From: an uncultured Candidatus Methylacidiphilales bacterium
GTDB taxonomy: Bacteria; Verrucomicrobiota; Verrucomicrobiia; Methylacidiphilales; CALFVM01
Assembly (NCBI GenBank): GCA_937928665.1
Contig: CALFVM010000088.1
Span: forward strand, 1 to 7,889
Length of the DNA stretch: 7,889 bases
Direction of reading: 5' to 3'
Part shown: one piece after another, positions 6,141 to 7,889 of the stretch
Position numbering within the stretch: the first letter of the stretch is position 1
Layout of the letters: each line of letters begins with the position of its first letter
Notes under the pieces: model-generated
Told to the model about the DNA's origin: nothing
What the model saw: the letters and a program-made list of their open reading frames with translations, nothing else
Databases searched by the model: none
Program-made: the position numbers and the translations under genes

Positions 6141-7172
6141 TCAAACAAGGCCGCAGGTTTCCGGAAAGCCGGAGCGGAGGTTGAAGGCTTGGACGGCCTG
6201 GGCGGCAGCACCTTTGCCAAGGTTATCGATGGCGCTGAGGGCGAGGAGGCGGCCGGTGCGGCGGTCGCGGCGGTAGGTGAGATCGCAACGGTTGGTGCGG
6301 GCGACTTTTTTGATTTCAGGCGCGGCCGGTGGAGGGAGGACGTTGATGAAAGGGCAGCCTTGGTAGAAGTCGGCGGCGGCGTGGGCGAGGTCGGCATCGG
6401 AGAGGTCGGGGCCGATCCACGGAGCGGAGATGGTGCTGAGCATGCCACGAACGACGGGGATAAGATGCGGGGTGAAGGCGACGGTGAGAGGGCGTCCGGC
6501 GAGGCGGGAGAGTTCCTGTTCGATCTCCGGGTGGTGTCGGTGGGTGGGGAAGCTGTAAGGCTTGGCACTTTCCGCGCACTCGCAAAAGAGAAGAGGTAGG
6601 TCGGCCTTGCGTCCGGCACCGGAAACGCCGCTGAGGGAGTTGATGACGATGGCGGTGGGGTTGATCCAGCCGAGGGTGATGGCAGGGGCCAGGGCGAGTT
6701 GGATGCTGGTGGGGTAGCAGCCGGGACAAGCGATGAGGTCGGCGGTGGCGAGGGCGTTGCGGTTGAGTTCGGGGAGGCCGTAAACGCTTTCAGTGAGGAG
6801 TTCGGGGGCGGGGTGTGGGGCACCGTAGAACTCTTGGTAGAGGGCGGGATTTTTAAGACGGAAATCGGCGGAGAGGTCGAAGACGCGACGGTGGGCGGCG
6901 CGGAGGGGGGCGGCGAACTCGGGGGCGAGTCCGTGGGGGAGGGCGAGGAAGAAGACCTCGGCGCAGGTGGCGAGGTCGGTGATAGGGGTGTCGGTGAAGG
7001 TGAGGTGGGTGGAGCCGGGGTTTAAGCCGTAGAAGGAGTCGAGGCGTTGCCCGGCCTGTTGGCGGGAGGTGACGGCAGTGAGGTCAACGCCTGGGTGGCG
7101 CAGGAGGATGCGGACCAATTCTTCACCGGTATAGCCAGAAGCACCGACGACTGCTGCTCGAACCTTGTTCAT
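6141..7172 (-). CDS. argC: N-acetyl-gamma-glutamyl-phosphate reductase, type 1
   Basis: NADPH-dependent reduction of N-acetylglutamyl phosphate to the semialdehyde, following ArgB. The 343-residue product is the standard length for the type 1 subfamily. Visible motifs are the nucleotide-binding GASGYTG (10-16), FLALPHG (75-81), FDLSADFR (98-105), the catalytic cysteine in ACPGCYPTS (C152), NSLSGVSGAGRK (178-189), the active-site histidine region HRHHPEIEQEL (211-221), FTPHLIPVVRGML (233-245) and a C-terminal DNLGKGAAAQAVQ. The ATG at 7172-7170 begins MNKVRAAVVGASGYTG, the expected N-terminus. It is the first gene of the operon. No Shine-Dalgarno is seen upstream, where the sequence is CTTTCCCGGC before the ATG. 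Function is secure from motifs and neighbours. Confidence 0.96.
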   Translation of the reverse strand: MNKVRAAVVGASGYTGEELVRILLRHPGVDLTAVTSRQQAGQRLDSFYGLNPGSTHLTFTDTPITDLATCAEVFFLALPHGLAPEFAAPLRAAHRRVFDLSADFRLKNPALYQEFYGAPHPAPELLTESVYGLPELNRNALATADLIACPGCYPTSIQLALAPAITLGWINPTAIVINSLSGVSGAGRKADLPLLFCECAESAKPYSFPTHRHHPEIEQELSRLAGRPLTVAFTPHLIPVVRGMLSTISAPWIGPDLSDADLAHAAADFYQGCPFINVLPPPAAPEIKKVARTNRCDLTYRRDRRTGRLLALSAIDNLGKGAAAQAVQAFNLRSGFPETCGLV

Positions 7173-7268
7173 GCCGGGAAAGTTGAGAACTAGCTTGGTG
7201 CGGACGGGTGTGAATCAAAAAGATGCGAAACTTCGTGAAATTGGCGTCGGACACGGCATCCTTGTCAC
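7173..7268. promoter_or_regulatory. Divergent promoter region between argC and the PF04020-type gene
   Basis: Ninety-six bases separate the divergent starts, so both promoters should lie here or within the coding ends. I see no strong sigma-70 pair. On the minus strand TTGATT (7218-7213) could be a -35 box, but the best sequence at an acceptable distance (GCTAGT, 18-nt spacer) matches only three positions of the -10 consensus. One TGAAT half-site (7211-7215), as in ArgR boxes, has no matching ATTCA partner at the right spacing. The region is more A/T-rich than its surroundings, as expected of a promoter. The location is an inference from gene layout. Confidence 0.5.
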
Positions 7269-7691
7269 ATGATTGGCATTCTTTGGCGGGCGCTGGTGCT
7301 GGCAGCGGCGATTTTCGTGGCGGCACACCTGGTGCCTGGGTTGCGATTTGACGGCTATTGGGCGTTAGCGTGGGCGTCCTTGATCCTGGCGGTGCTGAAT
7401 ACGTTTGTGCGGCCGGTGTTGGTGCTGTTGAGCTTGGGCTGGGTGGTGGTGACGCTGGGCCTATTTCTTGTGTTGCTCAATGCGTTCCTGCTTTGGTTAA
7501 CGTCAAAACTGGTGCCAGGGTTTCATGTGGATGGGTTTTGGGCGGCTTTTTTCGGAGCAATCCTAATTTCTTTGGTCAGTGGTTTCTTGGGAATGATTGG
7601 CCGGACAAAAGTTCGAGCCAATGTTGCCGTGTCAGGGGGCGCGGGGCGAACCCGCCCACCGGAGGGAAAAGGGCCGGTTATTGATATTTGA
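7269..7691 (+). CDS. Small membrane protein, PF04020 (phage holin family 4 / YvlD-like)
   Basis: A 140-residue hydrophobic protein. The first ~110 residues hold about four membrane segments in two similar halves: VAAHLVPGLRFDGYWALAWASLIL (about 18-41), and SKLVPGFHVDGFWAAFFGAILISLV (about 79-103). The repeated LVPG-(F/L)-x-(V/F)-DG-(F/Y)-WA is typical of the PF04020 family. Members are common in bacterial chromosomes; despite the 'holin' name, most have no shown lysis role and the function is unknown. The tail from about 112 on is hydrophilic, rich in Gly, Arg and Pro, and probably disordered. The ATG at 7269 gives the usual short N-terminus; no clear Shine-Dalgarno precedes it. It is divergent from argC, and nothing links it to arginine synthesis. 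No phage genes are nearby, so I do not read this as a prophage remnant. Confidence 0.85.
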   Translation: MIGILWRALVLAAAIFVAAHLVPGLRFDGYWALAWASLILAVLNTFVRPVLVLLSLGWVVVTLGLFLVLLNAFLLWLTSKLVPGFHVDGFWAAFFGAILISLVSGFLGMIGRTKVRANVAVSGGAGRTRPPEGKGPVIDI

Positions 7692-7750
7692 GGGTGGGAT
7701 CGGGTGAGGGCGGGTTGTTTGAGTGGGTTGCCGAATTCCTTGTCAATCCC

Positions 7751-7757
7751 AGGTAGG
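7751..7757 (+). promoter_or_regulatory. Ribosome binding site of the rhodanese-like gene
   Basis: AGGTAGG lies 5 nt before the ATG at 7763. It is one of only two clear Shine-Dalgarno sequences in the window and favours 7763 over the in-frame ATG at 7775. Confidence 0.55.
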
Positions 7758-7762
7758 TCGTC

Positions 7763-7889
7763 ATGATCGGCGGGATGGATTCGGTGACTCCAGAGCAGTT
7801 GGCCAGCCGCCTGCGGGCGGGGGAACGGTTGCGCCTGATTGATGTGCGGGAGGCTGAGGAATGGGCATTGAACCGTCTTCCTGGGGCGG
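7763..7889 (+). CDS. Rhodanese-like domain protein, N-terminal part (partial)
   Basis: The 42 visible codons read MIGGMDSVTPEQLASRL, then RAGERLRLIDVREAEEW and ALNRLPGA. The pattern VTPEQLxxxLxxG...LIDVRExxEWxxxRLPGA is the N-terminal part of a rhodanese domain (sulfurtransferase fold). The catalytic-loop cysteine, if present, would lie some 20-30 residues past the window edge, so activity cannot be judged. The protein could be a single-domain rhodanese or a larger fusion. The start at 7763 is chosen for the AGGTAGG ribosome binding site; ATG 7775 is the alternative. It lies 71 nt after the PF04020-type gene in the same direction and may be co-transcribed with it. Confidence 0.8.
   Translation, partial: MIGGMDSVTPEQLASRLRAGERLRLIDVREAEEWALNRLPGA

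Noticed and set aside
1841..6599. Long plus-strand reading frames of about 340-365 codons opposite the arg genes, for example 2728-3819, 3911-4936 and 4995-6089.
   Set aside because: Their products are low-complexity, rich in Gly, Glu, Asp, Val and Ala. They follow from C-ending codons on the real coding strand and match no family, while the minus strand encodes complete, motif-bearing enzymes.
7204..7240. ArgR operator upstream of argC.
   Set aside because: Only one TGAAT half-site (7211-7215) with no ATTCA partner at the proper spacing; the rest does not fit the 18-bp palindrome.
7269..7691. Phage holin, as a sign of a prophage or lysis cassette.
   Set aside because: PF04020 proteins are widespread chromosomal membrane proteins, and no endolysin, integrase or structural phage gene is present.

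Overview
The window looks like ordinary chromosomal DNA from a high-GC bacterium (by eye about 60-67% GC). The wording of several proteins suggests Verrucomicrobiota or a relative: acetylornithine aminotransferase with DAVQCGMFRTG, ornithine carbamoyltransferase with HCLPAYRD, and a UvrA with an altered first zinc module. This is inference from family familiarity, not a search result. No phage, transposon, CRISPR array, tRNA or rRNA was seen.

Layout: (1) 1-1499, minus strand, the N-terminal 499 codons of uvrA, running off the left edge. (2) 1500-1804, a non-coding gap with a candidate terminator for the operon to its right and a weak candidate uvrA promoter. (3) 1805-7172, minus strand, a compact arginine biosynthesis operon transcribed argC-argJ-argB-argD-argF. 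Its junctions are 12 nt, 4 nt, 88 nt (containing a perfect 7-bp hairpin) and a 4-nt ATGA overlap. (4) 7173-7268, a divergent intergenic region that should hold the operon promoter. (5) 7269-7691, plus strand, a small PF04020-type membrane protein. (6) 7763-7889, plus strand, the beginning of a rhodanese-like protein, running off the right edge.

The five arg products form a near-continuous route. ArgB phosphorylates N-acetylglutamate, ArgC reduces it to the semialdehyde, ArgD transaminates it to N-acetylornithine, ArgJ recycles the acetyl group to glutamate and releases ornithine, and ArgF carbamoylates ornithine to citrulline. ArgG, ArgH, carbamoyl-phosphate synthetase and any arginine repressor are not in the window. 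ArgB has the N-terminal helix and C-terminal signature of arginine-inhibited kinases, so feedback inhibition is the likely control point.

I did not find a new biological system. The observations most worth a second look are a sign change in strand composition near 1.5-1.6 kb that is not explained by gene direction, the missing first Cys pair in UvrA, the hairpin before argD, and the scarcity of Shine-Dalgarno sequences.
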